Below are positions 16,595 through 26,088 of a stretch of DNA of 64,000 nucleotides, one piece after another (position 1 is the stretch's first letter; each line of letters starts with the position of its first letter). The stretch comes from Riemerella anatipestifer ATCC 11845 = DSM 15868 (GTDB lineage Bacteria > Bacteroidota > Bacteroidia > Flavobacteriales > Weeksellaceae): contig NC_017045.1 in the NCBI RefSeq assembly GCF_000252855.1, forward strand, positions 682,001 to 746,000. Direction: 5' to 3'. The notes beneath the pieces were generated by a model. It made no database searches. It saw only the letters and a list, made by a program, of their open reading frames with translations, and was not told the DNA's origin. The translations under genes and the position numbers were made by a program.

Positions 16595-16735
16595 TGATTT
16601 ATTTTTATAAAAATTTTAAGGTACAAATTTAGCTAAAAAATAAAAACTTCCATAAGATATAGAAGGTTTTATTAGTATTTTAACACTTTGATTTTTATTA
16701 CTAAAGGAGAAAGTAACTTAAATAACAACTGTTTT

Positions 16736-18226
16736 TTATTTCAAAATATATTTCTTCAACACTTCTTTTTCAGCTACTATTTTGGGAACTTTCTCAACAT
16801 ATTCAATTTGAAATCCGTCTATCAAGTCTTCATTTTTTAACTCAAAATCTAATCCATTGATGATATGCTTCTGAAAAAAGTATGCTATATCTTTATCAAG
16901 GTATTTTTGTGCAATTTCTAAAAACAGTTCATCGGTAAACTTTCTGTTTTCAGTTGTGCAAATTTTTAAAATATCCCTCATTAAATCGTCTAAAGATTTT
17001 GTACAATTACTTTTCTTTAAAATTTGATTGTCTAGCCAAAAAGCAAAAATAGCTCCTCTTCTGTAAGGTATTTTTTCTACATTTTCGCTCTTCCAAAAGT
17101 CATCTTTAATTACATAGTTTGGTTTGTTTCTTTCTGGATTCTCCCAATGCGCTTTTATAACTTCTGTGTTAAAACTATCAAGCCACTCCTTCAAAGTTAG
17201 GTCGTTATTTCGCAGTCTATTTTTGTAAGCATAATAATCTGTAAATCCTTCACTGAACCAATAATTTAGTTCTTCGTGTTTTATTGAAATTTTACCACCA
17301 ATCCAATCGTGCATCATTTCGTGATTGAAAACATATTTCATTGTAGAAAAATCATTAAAAGGATTGTTTGATGACCGAATGATAAACCCGTTTTTAATCC
17401 CTGTCCCTGTAAGGCCTTGTCCTTTATAAATACTGTCAGTTTTTGTGATGGTTGGTGTGATGATAACCGTGTAATAATCAAAATCATTGTCCTTCCAAAA
17501 TTCTCTTTGAGTTGGAATTGTCTTTTTTAATGCTTCAAAAAGGTTGTCATCAGTATATTCTCCTAACCATTTTCCTCTAATTGCAAAATACACTGGTTTC
17601 TTCAAATAATTAAATGATTTAATTCTATAATCACCGCCAACAAATAGTGAATGATAAAATTCGCTCCAAAGTTTTACTTTTAGGTTTTGTTTTAATTGTT
17701 GTGAACCAAATGTGTTATGAATGAGGAAGTTTTTAGGAAAATTCAACCATTCAATATTTGCAGTAATTTTTGGGTCGTCAATTTTTCCATCAAATATTTC
17801 TTCAGGTACAATGAAAAGACTTTGCCCTAAAATATGGAAATATTCCTTTTGTAAAATTGGTCTATATCCAGATTTAAAACCTTCCTCTTTTATATCTTGA
17901 ATGATGCGATATGAAAAACTAATACTTTTTTCTTTTGGATGATAAACAACAATTCTACTACTATCCGCTACAATTTTAAATTTGTATTTAGGGTTTTCTT
18001 TTTCTACCAATTTCAAACAATTTGTAAGGTTGGTTTCTCCCCAAACTTCATTTGAATATTGAAAATATGTAGAATCAGACGCTTTCTTTGAAGAAAATGA
18101 AACTTTTATTTTTAAACCTTCATTTTGAAGATTTTCTGAATAAAATACTTTGTAATTTACTTTGGTTTGTCCAAATGACAACGATATTGTTAAAATTAGG
18201 ATTAAAAATATAAGACCTTTTTTCAT
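16736..18226 (-). CDS. Secreted M61/M1-like gluzincin metallopeptidase
   Basis: 496 residues with signal peptide MKKGLIFLILILTISLSFGQ. The zinc site is HEMMHDW at about 304 (HExxH plus Trp, as in M61 peptidases), and the third ligand is the Glu of YWFSEGFTDYY about 17 residues later. The N-terminal half (about 20-280) is a beta-rich region of M61 type. The C-terminus has no obvious sorting domain, so it is probably periplasmic or outer-membrane associated. The substrate is not known. The gene stands alone between the synthase genes; its codon usage is more AT-rich than the neighbours' by eye. Confidence 0.75.
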   Translation of the reverse strand: MKKGLIFLILILTISLSFGQTKVNYKVFYSENLQNEGLKIKVSFSSKKASDSTYFQYSNEVWGETNLTNCLKLVEKENPKYKFKIVADSSRIVVYHPKEKSISFSYRIIQDIKEEGFKSGYRPILQKEYFHILGQSLFIVPEEIFDGKIDDPKITANIEWLNFPKNFLIHNTFGSQQLKQNLKVKLWSEFYHSLFVGGDYRIKSFNYLKKPVYFAIRGKWLGEYTDDNLFEALKKTIPTQREFWKDNDFDYYTVIITPTITKTDSIYKGQGLTGTGIKNGFIIRSSNNPFNDFSTMKYVFNHEMMHDWIGGKISIKHEELNYWFSEGFTDYYAYKNRLRNNDLTLKEWLDSFNTEVIKAHWENPERNKPNYVIKDDFWKSENVEKIPYRRGAIFAFWLDNQILKKSNCTKSLDDLMRDILKICTTENRKFTDELFLEIAQKYLDKDIAYFFQKHIINGLDFELKNEDLIDGFQIEYVEKVPKIVAEKEVLKKYILK

Positions 18227-18293
18227 TTATTTATTTGGTTTTTATTTGTCGTAAAATAAGTATAATGGCTAATCCTAAATCTCCCTTTTCAAC

Positions 18294-19271
18294 CTAAAAC
18301 TTCCGTTCTATAACATAATCTAGCATCAAATTGAGCGAAGTCTTGGCTTCAGAATCTGGAAATTCCTCTAGTATATCTTTTGCCTTTTGCTGAAAATCTT
18401 TCATAACACCCATAGCATAATCTAACCCACCCGACTGTTTCACAAAATCAATCAGTTCTTTAACTCTCTTTGGATTATGATTGTGGCGTTTTATGGTATC
18501 AAAGTAGTATTTACGGTCTTTTTCGTTGGCACTTTTTAAAGTATAGATAAGTGGAAGTGTCATTTTCTGTTCCTTTATATCTATCCCTACTGGTTTTCCT
18601 ATGATATTTTTAGATAAATAATCAAACAAGTCATCTTTTATTTGAAATGCCATTCCGGTGTAAGTTCCGAAATCTCGCATCTTTTTAGCCATAGTTTCAT
18701 CTACACCATTGGACAAAACTCCTATCTCGCAACAAGCTGCTATCAGAGTGGCTGTTTTCTGTCTGATAATTTCATAATAAACTTCCTCTGTAATATCTAG
18801 TTTCCTAGCTTTTTCTAACTGAAGTAACTCTCCTTCAGACATTTCTCTAATGGTGGTAGATATTACGGATAGTAAATCAAAGTCTTTATTGTCAGTAGAT
18901 AACAACACTGATTTAGACAAAAGATAATCTCCCACCAAAACGGCTATTTTATTCTTCCATAAGGCATTGATTGAAAAGAAGTTTCGTCTTTTGAAACTTT
19001 CGTCCACCACATCATCGTGCACCAGCGTTGCGGTATGGATAAGCTCTATCATAGAAGCTCCTCTGTAAGTTTTCTCATTAACATCACCTACGAGCTTGGC
19101 ACACAGAAACGCAAACATCGGACGCATCTGCTTGCCTTTAGTAGTTACAATAAAGCGAGTTACCTTATCCAACAAAGGTACTTTACTCTGCATAGACTCA
19201 TAAAACTTCTGTTCAAAAAGTTTCATTTCCGCACCAATTGGTCGCTTTATTTCCTCTACAATATTTGCCAC
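18294..19271 (-). CDS. Long-chain polyprenyl diphosphate synthase
   Basis: 325 residues. First Asp-rich motif DDVVD at 86-90, second DDLFD at 213-217 with the following KPVG. The residue five before the first motif is alanine (A81), i.e. the channel is open, which in this family indicates C30-C40 or longer products. A role in the side chain of menaquinone (octaprenyl/heptaprenyl type, IspB-like) is likely. It pairs with the short-chain enzyme at 1330-2301. A TATATTTG box is present on the minus strand at 19302-19309. Confidence 0.9.
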   Translation of the reverse strand: MANIVEEIKRPIGAEMKLFEQKFYESMQSKVPLLDKVTRFIVTTKGKQMRPMFAFLCAKLVGDVNEKTYRGASMIELIHTATLVHDDVVDESFKRRNFFSINALWKNKIAVLVGDYLLSKSVLLSTDNKDFDLLSVISTTIREMSEGELLQLEKARKLDITEEVYYEIIRQKTATLIAACCEIGVLSNGVDETMAKKMRDFGTYTGMAFQIKDDLFDYLSKNIIGKPVGIDIKEQKMTLPLIYTLKSANEKDRKYYFDTIKRHNHNPKRVKELIDFVKQSGGLDYAMGVMKDFQQKAKDILEEFPDSEAKTSLNLMLDYVIERKF

Positions 19272-19311
19272 AGATTACTTAAATATTATTAAATTATGCT
19301 ACAAATATAAG

Positions 19312-20193
19312 CTATTTCAGTTTATTATAAGGCACAAAATACAGCGGTTGTTTTACATCTTTTATTTTGGTTTTGAAACGCTCTCCAGAAATGTAAAGAC
19401 CTTTTTCTGTAGCGGTAATCCCTTCTATTTGACCCAATTTGAAACTCATACCTAAATAATATTTCTGTGGTTTAGCTTCAAAAAATCTGTTTGGAGCTGT
19501 TTCTTGAAATACCGTAAGATAAACTTCCGCCTTTTTGGTATAACCTATAATGTAAAGTTTACCATCTTTGTAGGTAGCATCAGTAGCCAAATAGCCCAGC
19601 GGATACTCCTCCAGAAGAACCGCAGGTTGTCTTTCTTCCGTATCGGTTTTTATTTCGTAATGTCTTGTATTATAGCTAGCCCACTCTTTAGAAAAGATTT
19701 GGATATTGCCTTGATGGTAAATCATAGATTCAGCATCAAAGTTATTTTTCCTATTAAGTGGAACAAATTCTTCTTGGTTAGGATAATAGAACCTCAACAT
19801 TTTCTCGTACTTAAGAGATGGCTCTCCATCGTGAAACGGAATTTTGTACACCATTAGATTACTTCTAGTCCCCATATTGTTCCCAAAATCGCCAATGTAA
19901 AGGTTTTTACCATCGGTGCTAATGGCTTCCCAATCAAAATTGGTAGCATTAGTGGATATTTTTTTAACATCGCCATTCTCTCTATCAATTTCGTAAATAT
20001 CTGCCGAGTTCCCACTATCATTAAAGGATAGTAATTTCCCTTCTATTTCTGTAAGCCCCGAAGTTTCATTAAGTTGTTTGTCTAGAGTAGCTACTTTGTA
20101 TTTTTTAAGTTTTAGAAATTTAAGGTCTTGTGCATTGGCATTGTAAAAACCTAAAAATACTAGAATGATAAGAATGATTTGTTTTCTGAACAT
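19312..20193 (-). CDS. Hypothetical secreted beta-propeller-like protein
   Basis: 293 residues with a signal peptide (MFRKQIILIILVFLGFYNANAQ). The remainder alternates short beta segments (ETSGLTEIEGKLLSFND, DWEAISTDGKNLYIGD, DAESMIYHQGNIQIFSK, GQIEGITATEKGLYISGE), each ending in a turn with Asp/Gly, like blades of a SMP-30/YncE-type propeller. No catalytic residues can be pointed out. Function unknown. Its promoter box (TAATTTTG, minus, 20220-20227) faces that of the Nudix gene. Confidence 0.65.
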   Translation of the reverse strand: MFRKQIILIILVFLGFYNANAQDLKFLKLKKYKVATLDKQLNETSGLTEIEGKLLSFNDSGNSADIYEIDRENGDVKKISTNATNFDWEAISTDGKNLYIGDFGNNMGTRSNLMVYKIPFHDGEPSLKYEKMLRFYYPNQEEFVPLNRKNNFDAESMIYHQGNIQIFSKEWASYNTRHYEIKTDTEERQPAVLLEEYPLGYLATDATYKDGKLYIIGYTKKAEVYLTVFQETAPNRFFEAKPQKYYLGMSFKLGQIEGITATEKGLYISGERFKTKIKDVKQPLYFVPYNKLK

Positions 20194-20206
20194 CTATGAA
20201 ATAATT

Positions 20207-20227
20207 TAACTTTGTGGTACAAAATTA
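20207..20227. promoter_or_regulatory. Face-to-face -7 boxes of two divergent genes
   Basis: A plus-strand TAACTTTG (20207-20214) for the Nudix gene and a minus-strand TAATTTTG (20227-20220) for the propeller-like gene lie five bases apart. Each start site would fall in or next to the other's box, so RNA polymerase can hardly use both at once. Confidence 0.45.
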
Positions 20228-20241
20228 AGAAAAAAGAACCT

Positions 20242-20655
20242 ATGAAAATAGATAAGATTAACATTCGTGTTTACGGCATCTGCCTGAATAGTGAATCCGA
20301 AATTTTAGCTTTGGAAGAAAAATATGTTGGCGAAGACCTCACTAAACTCCCTGGTGGTGGACTAGAATACGGAGAAGGACTGCTAGATTGCCTCCGAAGA
20401 GAATTTTGGGAAGAATTAAATTTAACAGTAGAATCAGCCCAACATTTCTACACACAGGAAGATTTTCTAGTTTCTAAGTTCAGAGATAACGAACAATTAC
20501 TTACAGTCTATTATTTGGTAGAAATAGAAGATTTAACATCGCTAAAAATAAAAGAGCCTAGTATAGAAAACATCAAATGGGTAGCTCTAAAAGACCAATG
20601 CCCTTTTAAGCTCCCCATTGATAAAAGAGTTTTTGAAAAACTAAAACATTATTAA
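20242..20655 (+). CDS. Nudix hydrolase
   Basis: 137 residues from the ATG at 20242; the open frame reaches 20212, but that part lies in the promoter. The Nudix box runs from GGLEYGEG (around 40) to RREFWEEL (around 54-61), with N in place of the usual second-to-last G. The core REFWEEL retains the metal-binding Glu residues. Substrate unknown: nucleoside diphosphate derivatives in general. Single-gene unit. Confidence 0.85.
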   Translation: MKIDKINIRVYGICLNSESEILALEEKYVGEDLTKLPGGGLEYGEGLLDCLRREFWEELNLTVESAQHFYTQEDFLVSKFRDNEQLLTVYYLVEIEDLTSLKIKEPSIENIKWVALKDQCPFKLPIDKRVFEKLKHY

Positions 20656-20703
20656 CTTATAATTAAAACTACTTTCTGCTATGGCATTTTAATATCATTT
20701 CGT

Positions 20704-20711
20704 TACTTTTG
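20704..20711 (+). promoter_or_regulatory. -7 promoter box for the BlaI-like gene
   Basis: TACTTTTG fits TAnnTTTG, 17 bases before the ATG at 20729. Confidence 0.5.
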
Positions 20712-20728
20712 TAGCAAACTATTTATCA

Positions 20729-21109
20729 ATGATAACACCACTCACTACCGCTGAGGAGCAACTAATGCAAGTTGTATGGGAATTACAAGGAGCTTTCCTT
20801 AAAGACATTGTGGAAGCCTATCCAGAACCCAAACCTCACCAAAACACCATTTCTACCTTCCTTAAAATATTAGTAGAAAAGAGATTCATAAGCACAGAGA
20901 AAGAAGGTCGGATTTTTTTCTACAAAATAGAAATTTCTAAACAGGAATATGAGCTTTTCTTACTCAAAAATTTTGTAGAAACTTATTATATCAATAACAA
21001 AAAACTCCTTATAGAAAGGCTTTTAAACGAAGAACTCATCACTACCAAAGACCTTTCTAAATTCTGTAAAAAAGAAAAAAAGAAGAAGAAAAAAAAGAAA
21101 GAAAAATAA
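20729..21109 (+). CDS. BlaI/MecI/CopY-family transcriptional repressor
   Basis: 126 residues. The winged helix pattern is clear: LTTAEEQLMQVVWELQGAF (5-23), KPHQNTISTFLKILVEKRFI as recognition helix, then the wing EGRIFFYK. The C-terminal half normally dimerises and carries the site cut by BlaR1. Here it ends in an almost pure run of Lys and Glu (about 14 residues), which is unusual for the family and could add nonspecific DNA or membrane contact. No BlaR1 sensor is adjacent; the next gene, 22 bases on, is a FUSC-family membrane protein, so this regulator probably controls something other than a beta-lactam response. Confidence 0.85.
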   Translation: MITPLTTAEEQLMQVVWELQGAFLKDIVEAYPEPKPHQNTISTFLKILVEKRFISTEKEGRIFFYKIEISKQEYELFLLKNFVETYYINNKKLLIERLLNEELITTKDLSKFCKKEKKKKKKKKEK

Positions 21110-21131
21110 AACCTACCTCGATGTTAGCCGT

Positions 21132-23393
21132 ATGAGATATACCACAGAACTCAAAAACTTCTTTTCTAGTCAATATTTATATGCTGGGGTAAGAATTTCT
21201 TTGGCTATTGTTATACCGTCTATTATTTTTAGCTATTTAGGAGTTTTCAAAGATTTCTTCCTATTTCCTTTAGGTACGAGTTTTATTGCCTTGGTAGATT
21301 TACCTGGCTCATTCGTGAGAAGACGAAACACTTTAATTGCTGCCATCATTGCTTTTTTAGTGGTATCTACTACCGCTAGCTTGCTCAAAGATTATAGTCT
21401 GCTGGTGTTTTTAGAAATTATCATTTTTGGAATGTTTTTCAATATGATAGGAGTCTATGGTGCTAGACTGGCTTCCGTTGGTGGACTTTCTTTGGTGGTA
21501 TTAGCTATTTTTATTGACGGACATCTTACTGGCAATCATATAGTTAAAAGCCTGTTTATCTTCACACTAGGAACGCTTTGGTACTTACTTTTATTACTAT
21601 TACTATCTAGACTACAACCTTATAAACTCGCCAAACAACTCGTAGGCGAAAATTACTTAGAACTCGCTAAGTTCTTAGAACAGAAGTCTAAATTCTATTC
21701 CAAAGATTCAGATTTAGACCAACTGGTGACACAACTTACCACGCAACAAATTTTCATTAAAAATATTCAGGAAGAAACAAGGGAGCTCCTTTTCAAAACT
21801 AGAAAGTTTGTTAATGAATCTACCACTGCTAGCCGACTTTTAATGATGAATTTCATTAGTAGTATTGATTTGTACGAAAAACTCCTCACTTCCGATAATG
21901 ATTATTCTAAAATAAGACAATTTTTTGGCAACGAAGAAGTATTTAACAAGATACAAAGAATGCTGTTTATACTTTCCATTGAGCTTAAAAATATTGGTAT
22001 AAGCATACAAACAAGCAGCACTCCAAAACCAAAACACGCTCTTACACTAGAGTTAGAAGATTGCTTTAACATCTACTTTGATTTAAGAAACCAGAAGCTA
22101 TCGGCAGAAACTTTAGACTATTTCTTACTCCTGCGACAAAGTATGATGAGACTAGCGGAACTTACTGAAAGTATCAATCAGATTTACAAAGTTTCATCAC
22201 AAGATACCAAACTCGCTAAGAGTTTATCTTCTGGATTGGATTTATCAAAATTTCTACCAAATGAAAATCCTATCAATTTTAAGGTGTTTAAAAACAATCT
22301 TTCCTTAGATTCTGCACAATTTAGATACTCTATTAGAGTAACTATAGCTATGCTGATAGGCTACGCAGTTTCTAAAATAGAAGCTCTCAGCATAGGACAC
22401 TCTTACTGGATTCTCATTACTATTGTCGCCATTATGCGTCCTGCATACAGCATTACTAAAAGCAGAAATCTTCTTAGACTTTATGGCACTTTAGTAGGTG
22501 CTTTTTTAGGAACAGCGGCTATCTATTGGGTTACCCACCCCGTTGCACAAGTTTCCGTATTATTTGTTTCTATGGTATTCTGCTTTGCAACTTTCAGAAC
22601 ACGCTATTTTTGGGCAGTTCTTTTCATGACGGTTTATATCTTTTTGGCATTCAACTTTTTAAATCCAGGCAACTTTGAAACTATCTTAAAGGATAGAATT
22701 ATAGATACTATCATCGCTGGGATTATCGCTCTTTTCACTTCGTACTTTATCTTTCCTGTTTGGGAACACACCCAGAACCAAACCCTTATGCTCAATGCCA
22801 TCAACCATAACAAAGCCTATTTTGAAGAAATTATAAAAACGCTACAGCACAAAAATATTACCGATGAAAAATACCGTTTGCTGAGAAAAAATGCGACCAT
22901 TGCTTTGGCCAATTTATCCGACAATTTCCAAAGAATGTTATCTGACCCCAAAAACCAGCGAAAAAAGCTAGAACATATCCATCAATTCGTTAATACCTCA
23001 CATCTATTAACGGCTTATATTGCTTCTTTATCACAATACGCTAAAACCAAGAAGGATTATCCTGAAATAGATTTTGAAGCGTGGAACACCAAAATAAATG
23101 CTGAACTAAGCAAAATAGAAATCGCTCTAAATAATGAATTCTACGATGAAACATTAGATGAGCAAAGCCAACTGACACCTGAAGATTATGTACACCAACT
23201 TCTAAACAAAAGGAAAACAGAAATATCCGAAAACGAGTTTTATAATATACGAGATTCTAAAAAGGTAACTTACCTCACCGAACTTAAAAGCATACAAGAA
23301 CTCCTAGAACTGATTTTCAGTACCGCCAAAAAACAAAGAAAAGTAAGTTTAGAACTAAGAAAGTATTACACTTCTTCTACTACGGCTAAGTAA
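21132..23393 (+). CDS. FUSC-family inner-membrane protein (YccS/YhfK-like)
   Basis: 753 residues with two membrane blocks: six or so helices in about 15-165 and again in about 400-540, each followed by a long helical cytoplasmic domain. The repeat of membrane block and soluble block is the FUSC/YccS design, related to aromatic-acid exporters (AaeB). It might export aromatic or other acids; the true substrate is unknown. It is probably co-transcribed with the BlaI-like repressor 22 bases upstream. The 3' end overlaps the convergent phosphopantetheinyl transferase gene by 28 bases. Confidence 0.85.
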   Translation: MRYTTELKNFFSSQYLYAGVRISLAIVIPSIIFSYLGVFKDFFLFPLGTSFIALVDLPGSFVRRRNTLIAAIIAFLVVSTTASLLKDYSLLVFLEIIIFGMFFNMIGVYGARLASVGGLSLVVLAIFIDGHLTGNHIVKSLFIFTLGTLWYLLLLLLLSRLQPYKLAKQLVGENYLELAKFLEQKSKFYSKDSDLDQLVTQLTTQQIFIKNIQEETRELLFKTRKFVNESTTASRLLMMNFISSIDLYEKLLTSDNDYSKIRQFFGNEEVFNKIQRMLFILSIELKNIGISIQTSSTPKPKHALTLELEDCFNIYFDLRNQKLSAETLDYFLLLRQSMMRLAELTESINQIYKVSSQDTKLAKSLSSGLDLSKFLPNENPINFKVFKNNLSLDSAQFRYSIRVTIAMLIGYAVSKIEALSIGHSYWILITIVAIMRPAYSITKSRNLLRLYGTLVGAFLGTAAIYWVTHPVAQVSVLFVSMVFCFATFRTRYFWAVLFMTVYIFLAFNFLNPGNFETILKDRIIDTIIAGIIALFTSYFIFPVWEHTQNQTLMLNAINHNKAYFEEIIKTLQHKNITDEKYRLLRKNATIALANLSDNFQRMLSDPKNQRKKLEHIHQFVNTSHLLTAYIASLSQYAKTKKDYPEIDFEAWNTKINAELSKIEIALNNEFYDETLDEQSQLTPEDYVHQLLNKRKTEISENEFYNIRDSKKVTYLTELKSIQELLELIFSTAKKQRKVSLELRKYYTSSTTAK

Positions 23394-23977
23394 TAATCTT
23401 CATCTATAACTTCCAACTTTGCTCTGTATATATCTGCACTATCGGTTGGGCTATTAAGCACTTTACACTCCACTGAAGATAGGTTATCCAAAGAAAAAGG
23501 CAGCACTTCGTAATGTTCTCTAAAAGACCAATATTTAGCCGAATGAATTTTATATAAACTCTCCTTAATCGTCCATAGTGCCGTCAGATAAGATTCTTCA
23601 TCTTCGGAAGAAACCCAAAGTTTTTCGGAAGGATAGAGTATTTTCTCCTTTAAACGAACTAATTTATCAGATTTCTTTTCTATATCCACACCTATTTTTC
23701 TAGGAGCGATTGCCAAAACTGCATAAGGATATGAATGACTGATTGAAATAAATGCAGACGAAGGCTCTAAATAAGGCGTTCCGTCCTCCAAATAAAGCAA
23801 CTGATGGCAAGGCAATGCCGAATTGAGCATTCTCCTTACCATCAGTCGTTCGTATTGTTTTTTTAGTGATATTTTAGATTGAGTATCTATTTCCTCACTC
23901 CATACCTCTTTTTGTTCATCGTGTTTCCAAACTAAAACGGCTGTTTCTTTCGTAGAAAACTCTTTATAAAGAGGCAT
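23366..23977 (-). CDS. 4'-phosphopantetheinyl transferase
   Basis: 203 residues. It moves the phosphopantetheine arm of CoA onto a Ser of carrier proteins. Signature parts: ISISHSYPYAVLAIA (about 96-110), IGVDIEKKSDK with the Mg-binding Asp/Glu (112-122) and WTIKESLYK (about 153-161). It resembles the Sfp/HetI class more than AcpS in length. It follows the phosphate transporter gene by 16 bases on the same strand and may be co-transcribed with it. Overlaps the FUSC gene convergently by 28 bases. Confidence 0.85.
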   Translation of the reverse strand: MPLYKEFSTKETAVLVWKHDEQKEVWSEEIDTQSKISLKKQYERLMVRRMLNSALPCHQLLYLEDGTPYLEPSSAFISISHSYPYAVLAIAPRKIGVDIEKKSDKLVRLKEKILYPSEKLWVSSEDEESYLTALWTIKESLYKIHSAKYWSFREHYEVLPFSLDNLSSVECKVLNSPTDSADIYRAKLEVIDEDYYLAVVEEV

Positions 23978-23993
23978 GTATCAATTTTATATT

Positions 23994-25136
23994 TTAAAAC
24001 ATTATCACAATAAGATAAGTAATCCCCGCTACTATCGCACTAATTGGGATTGTAAGTATCCATGCCCAAAGCAAACTCACTGTAACACCCCAACGCACGG
24101 CAGAAACTCTCTTTGTAAGACCAACCCCGATAATAGACCCAGTAATCGTGTGGGTAGTAGATACAGGAATACCAAAATGGTCAGTCAAAAATAAAGTAAC
24201 CGCACCTGCTGTTTCTGCACTTACTCCTTCTAAAGGCGTTACCTTCGTGATACGAGTTCCCATTGTTTTTACAATTTTCCAACCACCACTCATAGTTCCT
24301 AACGCAATAGCCACAAACGATGCTAGCGGAACCCACACATAGTCTTTTGCAAAATAGTTAAATCTATCACTAGGAAGCATTTGTGTGTATATATCCGTAC
24401 CGCCTACCATATCTACATGGTAGAAAATCACCGCTGCTCCGATAATCCCCATTACCTTTTGAGCATCATTAAGACCATGCCCTAAGCTAAACAAAGCTGA
24501 AGAAACTAACTGAAGTTGTTTAAACGCTTTTTCTGCTTTATGAGGATTAGATTTTTTACAAATATTGATGATGATAAGTGTAATAATAATAGATACTACC
24601 ATACCAATAAACGGTGCCATAAAAATAAATAAGAATATTGGTATTACCTTACTGTATTTTACTACATCTTGAGAAAACAACTGTTTAAAAGCCAGTTTCA
24701 TTGTTTCGAAAGTAGACAATTCTGGTTGTGCTGATACAATCTCATGATAATCCAAAACCAAAGCGTGCATAAGAGCGGCTCCTAAAAACCCACCTATAAG
24801 CGTATGTGAAGAAGATGATGGTATCCCAAACCACCAAGTTAGAAGATTCCAAGCGATGGCTGCTATCAATCCTGAAAAAATCACTTCCAGATTGATGAAG
24901 TCTTCGTTCACCGTCTTGGCAATAGTGTTACCTATCTTAAACTCTCCTACAATGTAGAAGGCGATAAAGAAAGCGGCAAAATTCCACACAGCAGCCCAAA
25001 GCACTGCTTGAAAAGGAGTTAAAACTTTAGTAGAAACAATAGTTGCTATAGAGTTAGCGGCATCGTGAAAGCCATTGATATAGTCAAAAATAAGTGCTAA
25101 CGCAATAATGACAATCAACAGTATAGGAAAATCCAT
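23994..25136 (-). CDS. PiT-family inorganic phosphate transporter
   Basis: 380 residues with about ten membrane helices. The PiT repeats are visible: N-terminal DYINGFHDAANSIATIVST (19-37) and later GLNDAQKVMGIIGAA and GIPVSTTHTITGSIIGVG (each with the GxNDxxK / PxSxTH type signatures). It imports phosphate with a cation. It is read with the PhoU-like gene 32 bases upstream, a common pair. Confidence 0.92.
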   Translation of the reverse strand: MDFPILLIVIIALALIFDYINGFHDAANSIATIVSTKVLTPFQAVLWAAVWNFAAFFIAFYIVGEFKIGNTIAKTVNEDFINLEVIFSGLIAAIAWNLLTWWFGIPSSSSHTLIGGFLGAALMHALVLDYHEIVSAQPELSTFETMKLAFKQLFSQDVVKYSKVIPIFLFIFMAPFIGMVVSIIITLIIINICKKSNPHKAEKAFKQLQLVSSALFSLGHGLNDAQKVMGIIGAAVIFYHVDMVGGTDIYTQMLPSDRFNYFAKDYVWVPLASFVAIALGTMSGGWKIVKTMGTRITKVTPLEGVSAETAGAVTLFLTDHFGIPVSTTHTITGSIIGVGLTKRVSAVRWGVTVSLLWAWILTIPISAIVAGITYLIVIMF

Positions 25137-25168
25137 ACTTTTTTTGTTTTAAGTTAATTAAAAAACCT

Positions 25169-25807
25169 CTAAGCGTATTTAATAATAATGTTATCCAAGA
25201 TATTAGCTACATCTTCAGCCTTATCTGTTACCTCCTCTAGGTAGTTAAGCACTTGGCTTACCTTAATAACATTGATAGGATCTCCAGACTCAAACAGCTT
25301 TATCATCGCTTGGCTATGTACATCATCAGCAATGTTCTCAATGCTATTTATTTTGATAGTAGCCTCTTTAACCGCTGCTGGATTTTTAAACTCTTTAAGG
25401 TTTTCTATTGCTACTTTTATTTGTAAGCAAGATTTATGAATGAGCAATGAAAGTTCTTGGAATGCATTAGTTTCAGGGCTTTTGTATAAGAATATATACT
25501 TTGCAGAAGCATAGATATAGTCTGCAATATCATCTAAACCACTTGCTAAATAACGGATATCTTCTCTATCAAAAGGCGTAATAAAGTTTTTACCTAGTTC
25601 TACATAAATTTCGTGAGTAATATTATCATTTTGATGTTCAAAATCACTCATTTTCTTTAATAAAGAATCATCATTGATATCAAAATCTTTAATACCTTCA
25701 TGGAATAATCTAGACATTTCCACTAAGTTATCAGCTACTTTATCAAACAGCACAAAAAACACTTTATCTTTCGGCTGAAAAGCTTTGAATATATTACCTA
25801 TTCCCAT
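25169..25807 (-). CDS. DUF47 PhoU-like regulator of phosphate transport
   Basis: 212 residues, almost wholly helical, of the DUF47/TIGR00153 family related to PhoU. Typical parts: FFVLFDKVADNLVEMSRLF at the start, a central DREDIRYLASGLDDIADYIYA with metal-type Asp/Glu, and ITVNYLEEVTDKAEDVANIL-like end. The protein is nearly always encoded next to PiT transporters and is thought to control them. First gene of the unit DUF47-PiT-(phosphopantetheinyl transferase). Confidence 0.92.
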   Translation of the reverse strand: MGIGNIFKAFQPKDKVFFVLFDKVADNLVEMSRLFHEGIKDFDINDDSLLKKMSDFEHQNDNITHEIYVELGKNFITPFDREDIRYLASGLDDIADYIYASAKYIFLYKSPETNAFQELSLLIHKSCLQIKVAIENLKEFKNPAAVKEATIKINSIENIADDVHSQAMIKLFESGDPINVIKVSQVLNYLEEVTDKAEDVANILDNIIIKYA

Positions 25808-26053
25808 TTTATTTTTATTTTACAGGTGGCAAATATCTGCATAAACTCGGAACTAGAGAAATTCTAATGTTAATTTTTCTTAACATTTGATAAAAATCAT
25901 CACATAATCATTTTAAGGTACGTCTTATTTTTCCAATTTCTAAGGACATCCGTCACATAACTTTCTAACTAACAAGTATCTTCTGAATTAATAAATGGGA
26001 AAACTATCACAAATGCTTAATAAAAATTTAATCTACTTATAAACATATAATGC

Positions 26054-26061
26054 TAACTTTG
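26054..26061 (+). promoter_or_regulatory. -7 promoter box for the secreted protein at 26089
   Basis: TAACTTTG, an exact TAnnTTTG match, 27 bases before the ATG. Upstream, 25808-26053, is AT-rich and without any gene that I can support. Confidence 0.5.
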
Positions 26062-26088
26062 GCAATAAACATTAAATACTAACAGATT

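Noticed and set aside
21070-21109. Lys-rich end of the BlaI-like gene as a sequencing slip
   Set aside because: The A/G-rich tract could be error-prone, but the frame closes normally and the next gene begins 22 bases later; no evidence for a frameshift.
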